A DNA stretch of 32,828 nt, from contig CAIPUA010000246.1 in the NCBI GenBank assembly GCA_903868115.1, positions 1-32,828 on the forward strand, given 5' to 3'. This document shows positions 1-10,066 of the stretch, piece after piece (within the stretch, counting starts at the first letter, position 1; the number at the start of each line of letters is the position of its first letter). The stretch comes from an uncultured Holophagaceae bacterium (lineage in GTDB: Bacteria > Acidobacteriota > Holophagae > Holophagales > Holophagaceae). Position numbers and translations under genes: made by a program. Below the pieces are notes generated by a model, which saw nothing but the letters and a program-made list of their open reading frames with translations, ran no database searches and was not told the origin of the DNA.

Positions 1-9
1 ATGCAGTAC

Positions 10-55
10 CTCCTTGGTCATCTGGCGGTGCGTCTACACCGCGATGACCAAGGAG
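10..55 (-). promoter_or_regulatory. Strong hairpin with a possible SD-sequestering arm upstream of a minus-strand gene beyond the window edge
   Basis: CTCCTTGGTCATC(10-22)-TG-GCGGTG-CGTCTA-CACCGC-GATGACCAAGGAG(43-55): 13+6 bp of perfect pairing. The minus strand reads GATGACCAAGGAGGTACTGCAT toward the window edge, so AAGGAGG lies mostly in the stem. Confidence 0.5.
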
Positions 56-247
56 CCTGCTTTCACCCTTCCGCGCTAGCCGTCTTTTTCGACCGGCCTG
101 CCTGGACGACCGTCCCCCGCCGCGCAGCGGCTTCGTTCAACGCTTCCTCAACGGGGAAGCACATCCGAGGCATCGGCGGAACAGGCGTCCGGTTTTATTT
201 TTGATACATTGGTCGGTTGAATAGCCCGCCCGGGGAGATCCAAGCTC

Positions 248-1258
248 CTAGGGTTGGGCCAGCCCCGCCAGCAGCGCCTTGTGGAAGGCGTCAGGATCCT
301 GGATCTGCGGGGCATGGCCCAGGGTGGGGAACGCCACCAGGCGGGCGTGGGGGATGAGCTTCGCGGCCCGTCGGCCCAGCTCCGGGTAGTGGCCCAGTCG
401 GGCCGCCACGGCGGGGGGTGCCAGGTCCTTGCCGATGGCCGTGGTGTCGAGCTGGCCAACGAGCAGCAGGGTCGGCGTCTGCAGCTGGCTGAGCTCATGG
501 AAGACCGGCTGGGTGTAGATCATGTCGTAGAGCAGGGCCGAGTTCCAGGCCACCAGCTCGCGGCCCGGGCCCCGGAACAGGCCCGCGAGCATCCGCACGG
601 GGCCCTCGAACTCCTCCCGCCACTGGCCGCCGTAGTAGGTGGCCTGCTCGTAGGCCCTGATGCGCGGGGCGGTGACCCCCAGCTCCCGCTGGTACCACTG
701 GTCCACGGTGAGAGAGGGCACGCCCTCGGCCTTCCAGTCCTCCAGGCCGATGGGGTTCACCAGCACCACCTGCGCTGCCTGCTGGGGGAACATCAGGGCG
801 TAGCGCACCGCCAGCATGCCGCCGGTCGAGTGGCCCACCAGCACGGGCCGCTGGACCCCGAGGGCCTCCAGCAGGGCCCGGGTGTTGTGGGCCAGCTGCT
901 GGAAGCTGTACTGGTAGTGGGCAGGCTTGGTGGACTTGCCGAATCCGATCTGGTCCGGGGCCACCACGCGGTAGCCCGCGCCCGTGAGCACCTGGATGCT
1001 GCGCTCCCAGGTGGCGGCGGTGAAGTTCTTGCCATGCAGCAGCACCACGGTCCGGCCATTGGGGGTGGCGGACGCGACATCCAGGTAGGCCATCTGCAGC
1101 TTCACGCCCTGGGACGTGAAGGCGAAGCGCTGCACCGGGAACGGATACTCGAAGCCTTCCAGCTCAGGGCCATAGAGGACTTCGGGTGGTGGGGAAGCGC
1201 TGGTAGGCGGTGCGGCGATGGCTGACACCGTGAGCGCGAGGGACAGGAGGAGCTTCAT
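248..1258 (-). CDS. Exported alpha/beta hydrolase
   Basis: Signal-like N-terminus MKLLLSLALTVSAIAA; nucleophile elbow GHSTGG; VVLLHGKNF; C-terminal GHAPQIQDP. Start trimmed to the ATG at 1258 from the longer ORF. Confidence 0.9.
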   Translation of the reverse strand: MKLLLSLALTVSAIAAPPTSASPPPEVLYGPELEGFEYPFPVQRFAFTSQGVKLQMAYLDVASATPNGRTVVLLHGKNFTAATWERSIQVLTGAGYRVVAPDQIGFGKSTKPAHYQYSFQQLAHNTRALLEALGVQRPVLVGHSTGGMLAVRYALMFPQQAAQVVLVNPIGLEDWKAEGVPSLTVDQWYQRELGVTAPRIRAYEQATYYGGQWREEFEGPVRMLAGLFRGPGRELVAWNSALLYDMIYTQPVFHELSQLQTPTLLLVGQLDTTAIGKDLAPPAVAARLGHYPELGRRAAKLIPHARLVAFPTLGHAPQIQDPDAFHKALLAGLAQP

Positions 1259-1510
1259 GGTGGTCTCCAGCGAGAACCTTCGAGCATAGAACACTTGCCA
1301 GCGCTGGCACGGGGACTAGTCCGAAAGATGTATATCAATATTTGATTGATGTTAAACAAAAAACAAGCGGCACCAAAGCACGCCATCCAGCACCTAGAGT
1401 TCATCGGGTTCCCTCATCCTGGGCCTTGTCGACGCGACGATGTCCCTTCCTTTTCATCCACCTTTGAGTTGGTCGGCCCTGCAGCCGGCCCTTTTTCCAG
1501 GAGGTGCGTG

Positions 1511-1759
1511 GTGACGCTCGTGGAAACCCTTGCGAATCTGACTGCTCGGACCCCAAGTGGCAGCGGGTTCTGGCTCGGCAACAACTATCTCGTGGTCCGC
1601 TACTGCTCGGACCTCTGGGAGTGGGAGTACCGGGGTAACAGCTTCTACGACCTGCAGGACCTCGCGGAGGAGATCCTGCGGCGGAGCGGTCCGACCTCCC
1701 GACTGGGGCGCTACTTCAATCAGATCATCCCGGACCAGCGGCGAGAGCACCGGGCGTGA
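1511..1759 (+). CDS. Hypothetical protein, 82 aa (GTG start)
   Basis: AGGAGG at 1499-1504, 6 nt before the GTG; protein-like sequence FWLGNNYLVVRYCSDLWEWEYRGNSFYDLQDLAEEILRR. The upstream part of the 137-aa ORF looks non-coding. Confidence 0.55.
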   Translation: MTLVETLANLTARTPSGSGFWLGNNYLVVRYCSDLWEWEYRGNSFYDLQDLAEEILRRSGPTSRLGRYFNQIIPDQRREHRA

Positions 1760-1762
1760 CAG

Positions 1763-1815
1763 CATGAAAAAGGCCGCTGATGCGGCCTTAGGCTGGTTGG
1801 CGCGGGCGGTCTCGA
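1763..1815 (-). repeat. Partial direct duplicate of tRNA-Val 3' end plus terminator
   Basis: 53 bp matching 1919-1971 with one mismatch: catgaaaaaggccgctgatgcggcctt[a/t]ggctggttggcgcgggcggtctcga. Confidence 0.9.
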
Positions 1816-1922
1816 CCTTGCGTCCGGCTGGGCACGGGACCTGATCGCTTCCGGCGCTCCACTGGAGCGCCTCCAGCGGGTCCCTACCTGCCCGCCTCGA
1901 GCCCGCCCGATTATTGGACATG

Positions 1923-1946
1923 AAAAAGGCCGCTGATGCGGCCTTT
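1923..1946 (-). terminator. Rho-independent terminator of tRNA-Val
   Basis: AAAGGCCGC-TGAT-GCGGCCTTT stem with A/T tracts, immediately downstream of the tRNA on the minus strand. Confidence 0.8.
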
Positions 1947-1949
1947 GGC

Positions 1950-2024
<75 letters not shown>

Positions 2025-2110
2025 ATGCGAGGTTCCATTCTAGCGGAACCGGCGCGGCTGTCGAGGGTGGGTTGCTGGGGGGCCAAGGGGCTGCCCTCAG
2101 CGTCACCTGA

Positions 2111-2251
2111 CTAGGCGTTCAGGAGCCACATCACCAGGGCCGCCAGGGTGATGAACGCCAGCAGGAGCCAGCTGTCCGCCTGGGGGTGGTCGATGGCGAA
2201 CCGCAGGAAGGGGTGGTCCTGATGTGGGTGGTGGGGAAGGTGGGTGCGCAT
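2111..2251 (-). CDS. Small predicted membrane protein, 46 aa
   Basis: MRTHLPHHPHQDHPFLRFAIDHPQADSWLLLAFITLAALVMWLLNA; one C-terminal hydrophobic helix; shares PF-x-R / HPQA with the next small ORF. Confidence 0.6.
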   Translation of the reverse strand: MRTHLPHHPHQDHPFLRFAIDHPQADSWLLLAFITLAALVMWLLNA

Positions 2252-2328
2252 GGCAGCTTCCGTTCCGGGGGTGGACCCCACCTCAAAGATGGGTCGTTCA
2301 GGCTGCCGCGCCCGGGGAAAGACACCAC

Positions 2329-2445
2329 TTAGGAGGAGCGCGCCAGCCAGAGCAGCCAGGCCAGGAGGGCTCCGGCCAGCATGAGCATGAGGTTCAGCGC
2401 CTGGGGGTGGCCCAGATCGGGTTGCCGGACGAAGGGGGCGGCCAT
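2329..2445 (-). CDS. Small predicted membrane protein, 38 aa (absent from the ORF track)
   Basis: MAAPFVRQPDLGHPQALNLMLMLAGALLAWLLWLARSS; strong SD GGGAGGACACC-ATG; one hydrophobic helix. Confidence 0.6.
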   Translation of the reverse strand: MAAPFVRQPDLGHPQALNLMLMLAGALLAWLLWLARSS

Positions 2446-2545
2446 GGTGTCCTCCCGGGAGCATGCCAGTTCGCTTCCAAGATCGGGACTGGCCAGGGAG
2501 GGCGCCGTAAATTCTCTGGAAATCGTGAGCTACCTGGTTGGCGGC

Positions 2546-4378
<1,833 letters not shown>

Positions 4379-4483
4379 GGGAGCTCCCAGTTCTTCCTTC
4401 AAGGTAGCGGGGTGATCCTGCGGATCCAATGTAGTCCCTGCCACCCGGTCTGCGGCAGGGCCACCCCCACACCCTGTGGCAGA

Positions 4484-5665
4484 TCAGCCGCGCTTGCCTG
4501 TGAAAAAGCGCAGCACCTGCTTCTTCAGGCGGCTGGTGAGGAAGGGGCCGAGGCGCTTCTTCTCCCGGAGGATCTGGATGAAGAGATCGCGCTTTTTCCG
4601 GGGCGGCACGGTCCGGTTGGCCGCAGGCACCAGGCGCAGGGCCCCCTTTTCGCAGGCGGAGATGCAGGCCCCGCAGCCGAGGCAGACCCGTTCCTTCACG
4701 GCGGCGAAGCGGTCCGCCGGGGTCGCGAAGACGGGCCCCTTGGCGAGGCCGATGGCCTTGACGTTGCAGGTGCTGAAACAGGTGCCGCAGTAGTCGCAGG
4801 CCTCGGGATCGATGACGGCGGTGAAGCCGGTCTTGGCGATGCCGTCGTGATGGCCCATCTGGACGCCGGCCATGAGCTCGCAGCAGCAGCGGCAGCAGTT
4901 GCAGATGAAGGAGGGCTGCTCGCGGATGTTGTCCGTGACGTGGGTGAGGCGCAGGTCCCGGGCCCGGTCGATGACCTCCAGCAGCTCCGCCTCGGTCTTC
5001 AGCTCGGCGAAGCCGCGCCGGGACAGGAACTTCGCCGCGCTGCCCAGGGAGATGCAGATGCCCTCCACCGGCGCGCCCTTGGCGCAGGTCTTCCCCTGGT
5101 GCTCCTTCTTGTGTCGGCAGTAGCAGAGGCCCACGGCGCCGGTCCCGGCCCGGCGGATGAGCTCCCGGGCCTGCTCGTAGGTGGCGATCTCTGAGGTGAC
5201 GGGGATGTGCTCCTCGTAGGCCAGGGTGCGGGTGAGCTGGGTCTTGCTGCCGAAGAACTCCTTGGCCTGGCTCTCCTCCAGGTATTCCCGCATCAGCCGC
5301 GCCACCCGCTCCATGGGCAGGTCCGTGCGCCGCTTCATGAAGGTGAACTCGAAGAACCCGATGAGCCCGGGCATGAGCAGGTAGTAGGTGGTGCCGGCAT
5401 AGGGCATGTCCATGACCAGACCCTTGTCCGCCATGGTCTCCAGCAGCGGCTGCAGCTCGGCCCCGGGCAGGCCCGTGGCCCGGACCAGCTCCGCCAGGGT
5501 GGCTTCCTCCAGGGGGAACCGCGAGGCCACGAAGGCCTCCCGCTCGTCGAAGAGCAGGCTCAGGATCTCCCGGAGCTTGTCGCTGTCCACCAGGCCGATG
5601 GGGTACTTGTTCAGCCGGTCGATAAGCGGAATCAGGCTGTCCTTGGTGCCGAGGTGGTGTCCCAT
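4484..5665 (-). CDS. 4Fe-4S binding protein with N-terminal winged-helix-like region
   Basis: CDYCGTCFSTCNVKAI and CLGCGACISACEKGAL ferredoxin motifs; additional CYCRHKKEHQGKTC and ICNCCRCCCELM cysteine clusters. Confidence 0.85.
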   Translation of the reverse strand: MGHHLGTKDSLIPLIDRLNKYPIGLVDSDKLREILSLLFDEREAFVASRFPLEEATLAELVRATGLPGAELQPLLETMADKGLVMDMPYAGTTYYLLMPGLIGFFEFTFMKRRTDLPMERVARLMREYLEESQAKEFFGSKTQLTRTLAYEEHIPVTSEIATYEQARELIRRAGTGAVGLCYCRHKKEHQGKTCAKGAPVEGICISLGSAAKFLSRRGFAELKTEAELLEVIDRARDLRLTHVTDNIREQPSFICNCCRCCCELMAGVQMGHHDGIAKTGFTAVIDPEACDYCGTCFSTCNVKAIGLAKGPVFATPADRFAAVKERVCLGCGACISACEKGALRLVPAANRTVPPRKKRDLFIQILREKKRLGPFLTSRLKKQVLRFFTGKRG

Positions 5666-5777
5666 CAGCGGAGTCTAGGCCCCCCTCCCCATGACCGGGA
5701 GCACATGCCAGCGGGGCGGGGGCTGGTTAGAATGGCGCAGAAAACCGGCCGGCCCAGGCACCCTCGACGGATTCGCG

Positions 5778-6899
5778 ATGAACACCATCTGCCTCAACAT
5801 GATCGTGAAGAACGAAGCCCACGTGATCCGGCGCGCCCTGGACTCCGTAAGGCCTCTCATCACCACCTGGTGCATCCTGGACACCGGCTCCACGGACGGG
5901 ACCCAGGAGCTCATCCGGGAGCACCTGAAGGATCTTCCGGGGAAGCTCCATGAAGCTCCCTGGAAGGGCTTCGGTGCCTCCCGCACCGAGGCCATCGAGC
6001 TGGCCCGGGGTCAGGCGGACTACCTCCTGTTCATCGACGCCGATGATGAGCTGCTGCTCCCCAAGGGCTTCAAGCTGCCCAGCCTCAAGGCCGATGCCTA
6101 CTACATCTACCACCGGCTGGTGGACCTCGGGTTCATGCGCATGGACCTGGTCGCCACCCGCTGTCCCTGGCGCTACGTGGGTGTCCTGCACGAATACCTT
6201 GAATCGGACCAGCCGCGGTCGAGCGAGATCCTGAAGGGGCCGGTGATCCAGGAACGCCGGGAAGGAGCCCGGAGCCAGGACCCCCGGAAGTACGAGCGGG
6301 ACGCGGAGGTCCTCGAGCAGGCCCTGCTGGAGGAGCCGGAGAACGCCCGCTATGCGTTCTACCTGGCCCAGAGCCGGAAGGATGCCGGCCAGCTTGAGGC
6401 CGCGGCTGCCGCCTATCGTCGGCGCGTGGCCATGGGGGGGTGGGACGAGGAGGTCTACGTCTCCCTGCTCCGCGTGGCCCAGCTGCTGGAGGGCCTCGGC
6501 CGACCGGAGGCCGAGGTCGTCCAGGCCTTCCTGGAGGCCTATCAGTTCCGCCCCCGGCGCGTGGAGAGCCTCGTCTGGCTCGCGGTCTACTACCGGAAGC
6601 TGGAGAAGTACCATCTGGCACTGCTCTTCGCGGAGCGAGGCCTCAAGGTCCTCCGGCCCGGGGACATCCTCCTCGTGGAGGAGGACTGCTACACCTGGCG
6701 CTGCCTGGATGAGTTCGCCGTGGCGGCCAGCTGGGCCGGGCGACACCGGGATGCCCTCCAGGCCTGCGACCGCCTCCTCACCGAGGGCCTACTGCCACCC
6801 GGGGAGGTGAATCGGGTCCGGGCCAACCGGGAGCGCGAGGCCCGGGCGGTTCCCGGTTCCCTGCCGCTGCGCCCCGGGAAAGGGCCCCGGCGGCGCTGA
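5778..6899 (+). CDS. Family 2-type glycosyltransferase with TPR-like C-terminal region
   Basis: MNTICLNMIVKNEAHVIRRALDSVRPLITTWCILDTGSTDGTQELI; FIDADDEL; C-terminal helical repeats. Confidence 0.88.
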   Translation: MNTICLNMIVKNEAHVIRRALDSVRPLITTWCILDTGSTDGTQELIREHLKDLPGKLHEAPWKGFGASRTEAIELARGQADYLLFIDADDELLLPKGFKLPSLKADAYYIYHRLVDLGFMRMDLVATRCPWRYVGVLHEYLESDQPRSSEILKGPVIQERREGARSQDPRKYERDAEVLEQALLEEPENARYAFYLAQSRKDAGQLEAAAAAYRRRVAMGGWDEEVYVSLLRVAQLLEGLGRPEAEVVQAFLEAYQFRPRRVESLVWLAVYYRKLEKYHLALLFAERGLKVLRPGDILLVEEDCYTWRCLDEFAVAASWAGRHRDALQACDRLLTEGLLPPGEVNRVRANREREARAVPGSLPLRPGKGPRRR

Positions 6900-6943
6900 G
6901 CGAAGCACACTGATCCGGAGGCTGAAGGTTGAGGCAATAGAAA

Positions 6944-7142
6944 GCCCGGGGGGAGGCTCCGGGTCCGCGAGCCCAGGGGGCGAGTGGGAGCCACGCGAGG
7001 CGTGGCGATACCTGGAGGCGCACAGCGCAACGGCGGTGGTGCCTCCCCCGCCCGGGGGGAACAAAGCGAGGCCCGGCTTCGCCGGGCCAAGCGCGGGGGG
7101 CCGGGGGTGTTCGCGCAGCGCAGCGGAGCGAGGAACCCCCGG
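6944..7142. repeat. GC-rich intergenic region with several nested inverted repeats
   Basis: GCCACGC-gag-GCGTGGC (6990-7006); GGCCCGGC-ttc-GCCGGGCC (7070-7088); CCGGGGGT...ACCCCCGG (7101-7108/7135-7142); GGGGGAGGC/GCCTCCCCC (6949-6957/7041-7049). Confidence 0.6.
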
Positions 7143-7148
7143 AGGATA

Positions 7149-8099
7149 TTAGGCCAGGCTGCGGATCCGGGCGGCGCGCGTGTCGATCTCCGTGATGCGG
7201 AAGGCGAAGTTGCCGTCCACCACCACGACCTCGCCCTTGGCGATGAGCTTGCCGTTCACCAGCAGTTCCACGGGGGCGTCGGCACTGCGGTTCAGCTCCA
7301 GGATGGAGCCCGGCGTGAGCTTCAGCAGCTCCCCCATCTGCATCTCCGTCTGGCCCATGCGCACGACCACCGGCAGCTGGATGTCCAGCAGCAGCTCGAG
7401 GTTGCCGGAGTCGGGCATGGGACCGGAGGCCACCGGGGCCTGCCGGGTCGGGGCTGGCGACGAACCGCCCGAGGGCGCCTGGGGGGCACTCGCAGCCGGG
7501 GCTTCGGCCGGTGGCGGTGCGGCCTGGAGCTCGCCGAAGCCCAGCTTCCGCTTGAGCTGCTGCAGCAGCAGGTCCGGGAGCAGCAAGTGGATGGTGGTGC
7601 TGAGGGCGTCCTGGGTGGTGGCCAGGGCGATGTCTTGGAAGGCGCCCTGACCCAGCTGCTCTTCGTAGGCAGCGGCCTCGGGGGCCATGGCCAGGATCTC
7701 CACGTTCGAGATGGCGAAGGTCTCGCCTGCCAGGTCCGAGAGGGTCTGGTTGGCGCTGCCCATGACTTGGTTGAAGGTCTCCGCCAGGGCATCCTTGGAG
7801 TCGCCCACCAACTCCTCGCTGGGAGCGCCGTCGCCGCCCAGCATGAGGTCCACCAGGATGGTGCCCTCCTTGAGGGGGAGGCTGAAGATGAGCGTGCCGC
7901 TGAGGCCCTTCTGGTAGTTGGCCTTCACCAGGACCGCGGTGCCCTCCTGTAGTGTCGCCGTGCCCGCGGCGTCCACCAGCTCACCTGGGGCCGCCTTGAG
8001 CTGGAACTCCCGACCGGTGAGCATCGAGAACACCGAGGCCATGCTCTCGGCGAAGGCACTGCCGGTTTTCTGGAAGAACTCCGTATCACGGGCATCCAT
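7149..8099 (-). CDS. fliN: Flagellar motor switch protein FliN/FliY type
   Basis: C-terminal surface presentation domain LLLDIQLPVVVRMGQTEMQMGELLKLTPGSILELNRSADAPVELLVNGKLIAKGEVVVVDGNFAFRITEI; N-terminal CheC/CheX-like region. Confidence 0.92.
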   Translation of the reverse strand: MDARDTEFFQKTGSAFAESMASVFSMLTGREFQLKAAPGELVDAAGTATLQEGTAVLVKANYQKGLSGTLIFSLPLKEGTILVDLMLGGDGAPSEELVGDSKDALAETFNQVMGSANQTLSDLAGETFAISNVEILAMAPEAAAYEEQLGQGAFQDIALATTQDALSTTIHLLLPDLLLQQLKRKLGFGELQAAPPPAEAPAASAPQAPSGGSSPAPTRQAPVASGPMPDSGNLELLLDIQLPVVVRMGQTEMQMGELLKLTPGSILELNRSADAPVELLVNGKLIAKGEVVVVDGNFAFRITEIDTRAARIRSLA

Positions 8100-8102
8100 G
8101 GC

Positions 8103-9119
8103 TCATCCTTCCGACCGGCTGCCGGTCACTTGGAACACGCGTTTCCCATTGGGGTTCAGGGCCACCAGGCCCCGGAAGCGCGGAATGCCGTCCACGCAGA
8201 GGTCGAGCTCGGCGTCGAAGCGCTTGGTCAGCGGGATGAGGTCGCCAGCCTTGAGCTGGAGGACCTCCTCCATGCTTAGGCTGGTGCCGTGGATCTCCGC
8301 CGCGGCCTCCATGGGGCACTTCTTGAGGCTGGCCATGAGCAGGCGGGCCTCCTCGAAGGACGAGGACTTCTTGTAGCCCGTGAACATCTCCTGGTCGAAC
8401 TTGTTGGAGATGGGCTCCAGGATGATGCTCGGGATGGCCAGGTTGATCATCCCGGAGACCGGGCCCATCTTCACCTCGAAGACCACCAGCAGGACCACCT
8501 CGTTGGGTGCCACGATCTGGATGAGCTGGGGGCTGGTCTCCCGGGCCTGGATGCGGAAGTCCAGGTCCACGATGCCGCGCCAGGATTCCCGGATGTCCTC
8601 GAGCAACAGCTTGAGGATGCCGTCGAAGATGCTCTGCTCGATGTCGGTCATGGTCCGGAGCTGCTTCAGGGGTTCCCCGGGTCCGCCCAGCATCTTGTCG
8701 ATGATGGGGAAGACCAGCGTGGGGTTGACCTCCAGGGCCAGGGCGCCCTCCAGGGGCTTGATGGAGATGGCATTGAAGCAGGTGGGGTCAGGCACCGACA
8801 GCAGGAACTCCTGGTAGCTGAGCTGCTCGACGCTCACCAGGTTCACTTCGGTGATGGTGCGGAGGTAGGCGCTCAGGGAGCTGGAGAAGTTCCGGGCGAA
8901 GCGGTCGTGCATGAAGTGCAGGGACCGCATCTGCTCGCGGCTGACCCGGTCCGGTCGGCGGAAGTTGTAGAGGGAGACTTTGCGCTGGGCCTGGGCTTTT
9001 TTTGCCTGGGCCGTCGCCGTGGGCCGCTCCCCGCCGCCTCCGCCCGAAGCCTTCCCGGCCGGCTTGGTGTGCGACTTAAGTAGAGCGTCTACTTCCTCTT
9101 GGCTCAGGATCTTGGCCAT
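8103..9119 (-). CDS. fliM: Flagellar motor switch protein FliM
   Basis: MAKILSQEEVDALL N-terminus; YNFRRPDRVSREQMRSLHFMHDRFARNFSSSLSAYLRT. Confidence 0.97.
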   Translation of the reverse strand: MAKILSQEEVDALLKSHTKPAGKASGGGGGERPTATAQAKKAQAQRKVSLYNFRRPDRVSREQMRSLHFMHDRFARNFSSSLSAYLRTITEVNLVSVEQLSYQEFLLSVPDPTCFNAISIKPLEGALALEVNPTLVFPIIDKMLGGPGEPLKQLRTMTDIEQSIFDGILKLLLEDIRESWRGIVDLDFRIQARETSPQLIQIVAPNEVVLLVVFEVKMGPVSGMINLAIPSIILEPISNKFDQEMFTGYKKSSSFEEARLLMASLKKCPMEAAAEIHGTSLSMEEVLQLKAGDLIPLTKRFDAELDLCVDGIPRFRGLVALNPNGKRVFQVTGSRSEG

Positions 9120-9122
9120 GGA

Positions 9123-10058
9123 TTACCCTTCGATGTGCTTCTCCAGGAGCTTGCCCCGGAGTCGCAGCATGGCCTTCGTATGCAATTGGGATACCCGGGA
9201 CTCGGTGATGTTGAGCAGCGTCCCGATTTCTTTCATGGTCAGCTCGTCGAAGTAGTAGAGCTGGACGACAAACTTCTCCTTCTTCGGCAGAACCTCCATG
9301 GCGTCCCTGAGGATCTCCTTGATCTCGGAGGCCTGGAAGGTCTGGTGGGGATCCTCCGCATCGGGGTCCGGCACGAAGCTGATGATGCTCTCGCCCTCGC
9401 CGTCCTCGCCCACCTCCACGAAGGTGCCCAGGGTGACGCCCTTGAGCTCGTCGAGGTTCTTGTGCAGCTCTTCCAGGGGGATGCCCAGGTGGACCGCGAC
9501 TTCCTCATCCGTGGCGGCCCGGCCCATCTGCTGCTCCAGCATGTGGTAGGAGCTCTCGATGTCCTTCTTCTTGCGGCGCAGGCTGCGGGGCACCCAGTCC
9601 AGGTCCCGCAGGCCATCCAGGATGGCGCCCTTGACCCGCAGCTCGGCGTAGGTCTTGAACTTGATGTTCCGGGCGGGCTCGAACTTCTCGATGGCGTCCA
9701 TGAGGCCCAGGATGCCGCTGTTGATCAGGTCATCCAGTTCCACGTGCGAGGGCAGGCGCGAGGCGATGCGGTGGGCCACGAACTTCACCAGGGGCACGTA
9801 GTCCTTGATGATCTGCTCGCGGTTGTTGCGGTCGAAGGGCTCGGGCGCCTCCACCTCCTGGGCCTCGGCCACGGGTTGCGGAGCCACCGGCGGCGGCGCC
9901 GGCTGGGGCAGGGCGCAAGGCATCCCCCTCCCATAGGCCTTGGCAGCCGCAAGCGCCGCCCAGGGACGCAGCGCCGCCGGAGCCGCTTCCACGGCTTTCA
10001 AGGCCTCGCCGCTGAGGGGCTGGCCAGGAGCGGTGGGTTGGTCCGGAGTCGGGGGCAT
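9123..10058 (-). CDS. fliA: RNA polymerase sigma factor, FliA/WhiG (sigma-28) type
   Basis: YVPLVKFVAHRIASRLPSHVELDDLINSGILGLMDAIEKFEP; region 4 ELTMKEIGTLLNITESRVSQLHTKAMLRLR; flagellar gene context. Confidence 0.94.
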   Translation of the reverse strand: MPPTPDQPTAPGQPLSGEALKAVEAAPAALRPWAALAAAKAYGRGMPCALPQPAPPPVAPQPVAEAQEVEAPEPFDRNNREQIIKDYVPLVKFVAHRIASRLPSHVELDDLINSGILGLMDAIEKFEPARNIKFKTYAELRVKGAILDGLRDLDWVPRSLRRKKKDIESSYHMLEQQMGRAATDEEVAVHLGIPLEELHKNLDELKGVTLGTFVEVGEDGEGESIISFVPDPDAEDPHQTFQASEIKEILRDAMEVLPKKEKFVVQLYYFDELTMKEIGTLLNITESRVSQLHTKAMLRLRGKLLEKHIEG

Positions 10059-10066
10059 CCAGGGTC

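Noticed and set aside
1-204. 67-aa plus-strand ORF at the left edge
   Set aside because: Runs through the strong hairpin, no recognisable domain, start coincides with the window edge.
1454-1921. 155-aa minus-strand ORF across the tRNA-Val 3' duplicate
   Set aside because: Reads through a terminator hairpin and tRNA remnant and lies opposite the SD-preceded 1511-1759 ORF.
4379-4483. Possible glmS leader ribozyme/riboswitch
   Set aside because: The short gap upstream of glmS shows no recognisable glmS ribozyme core.
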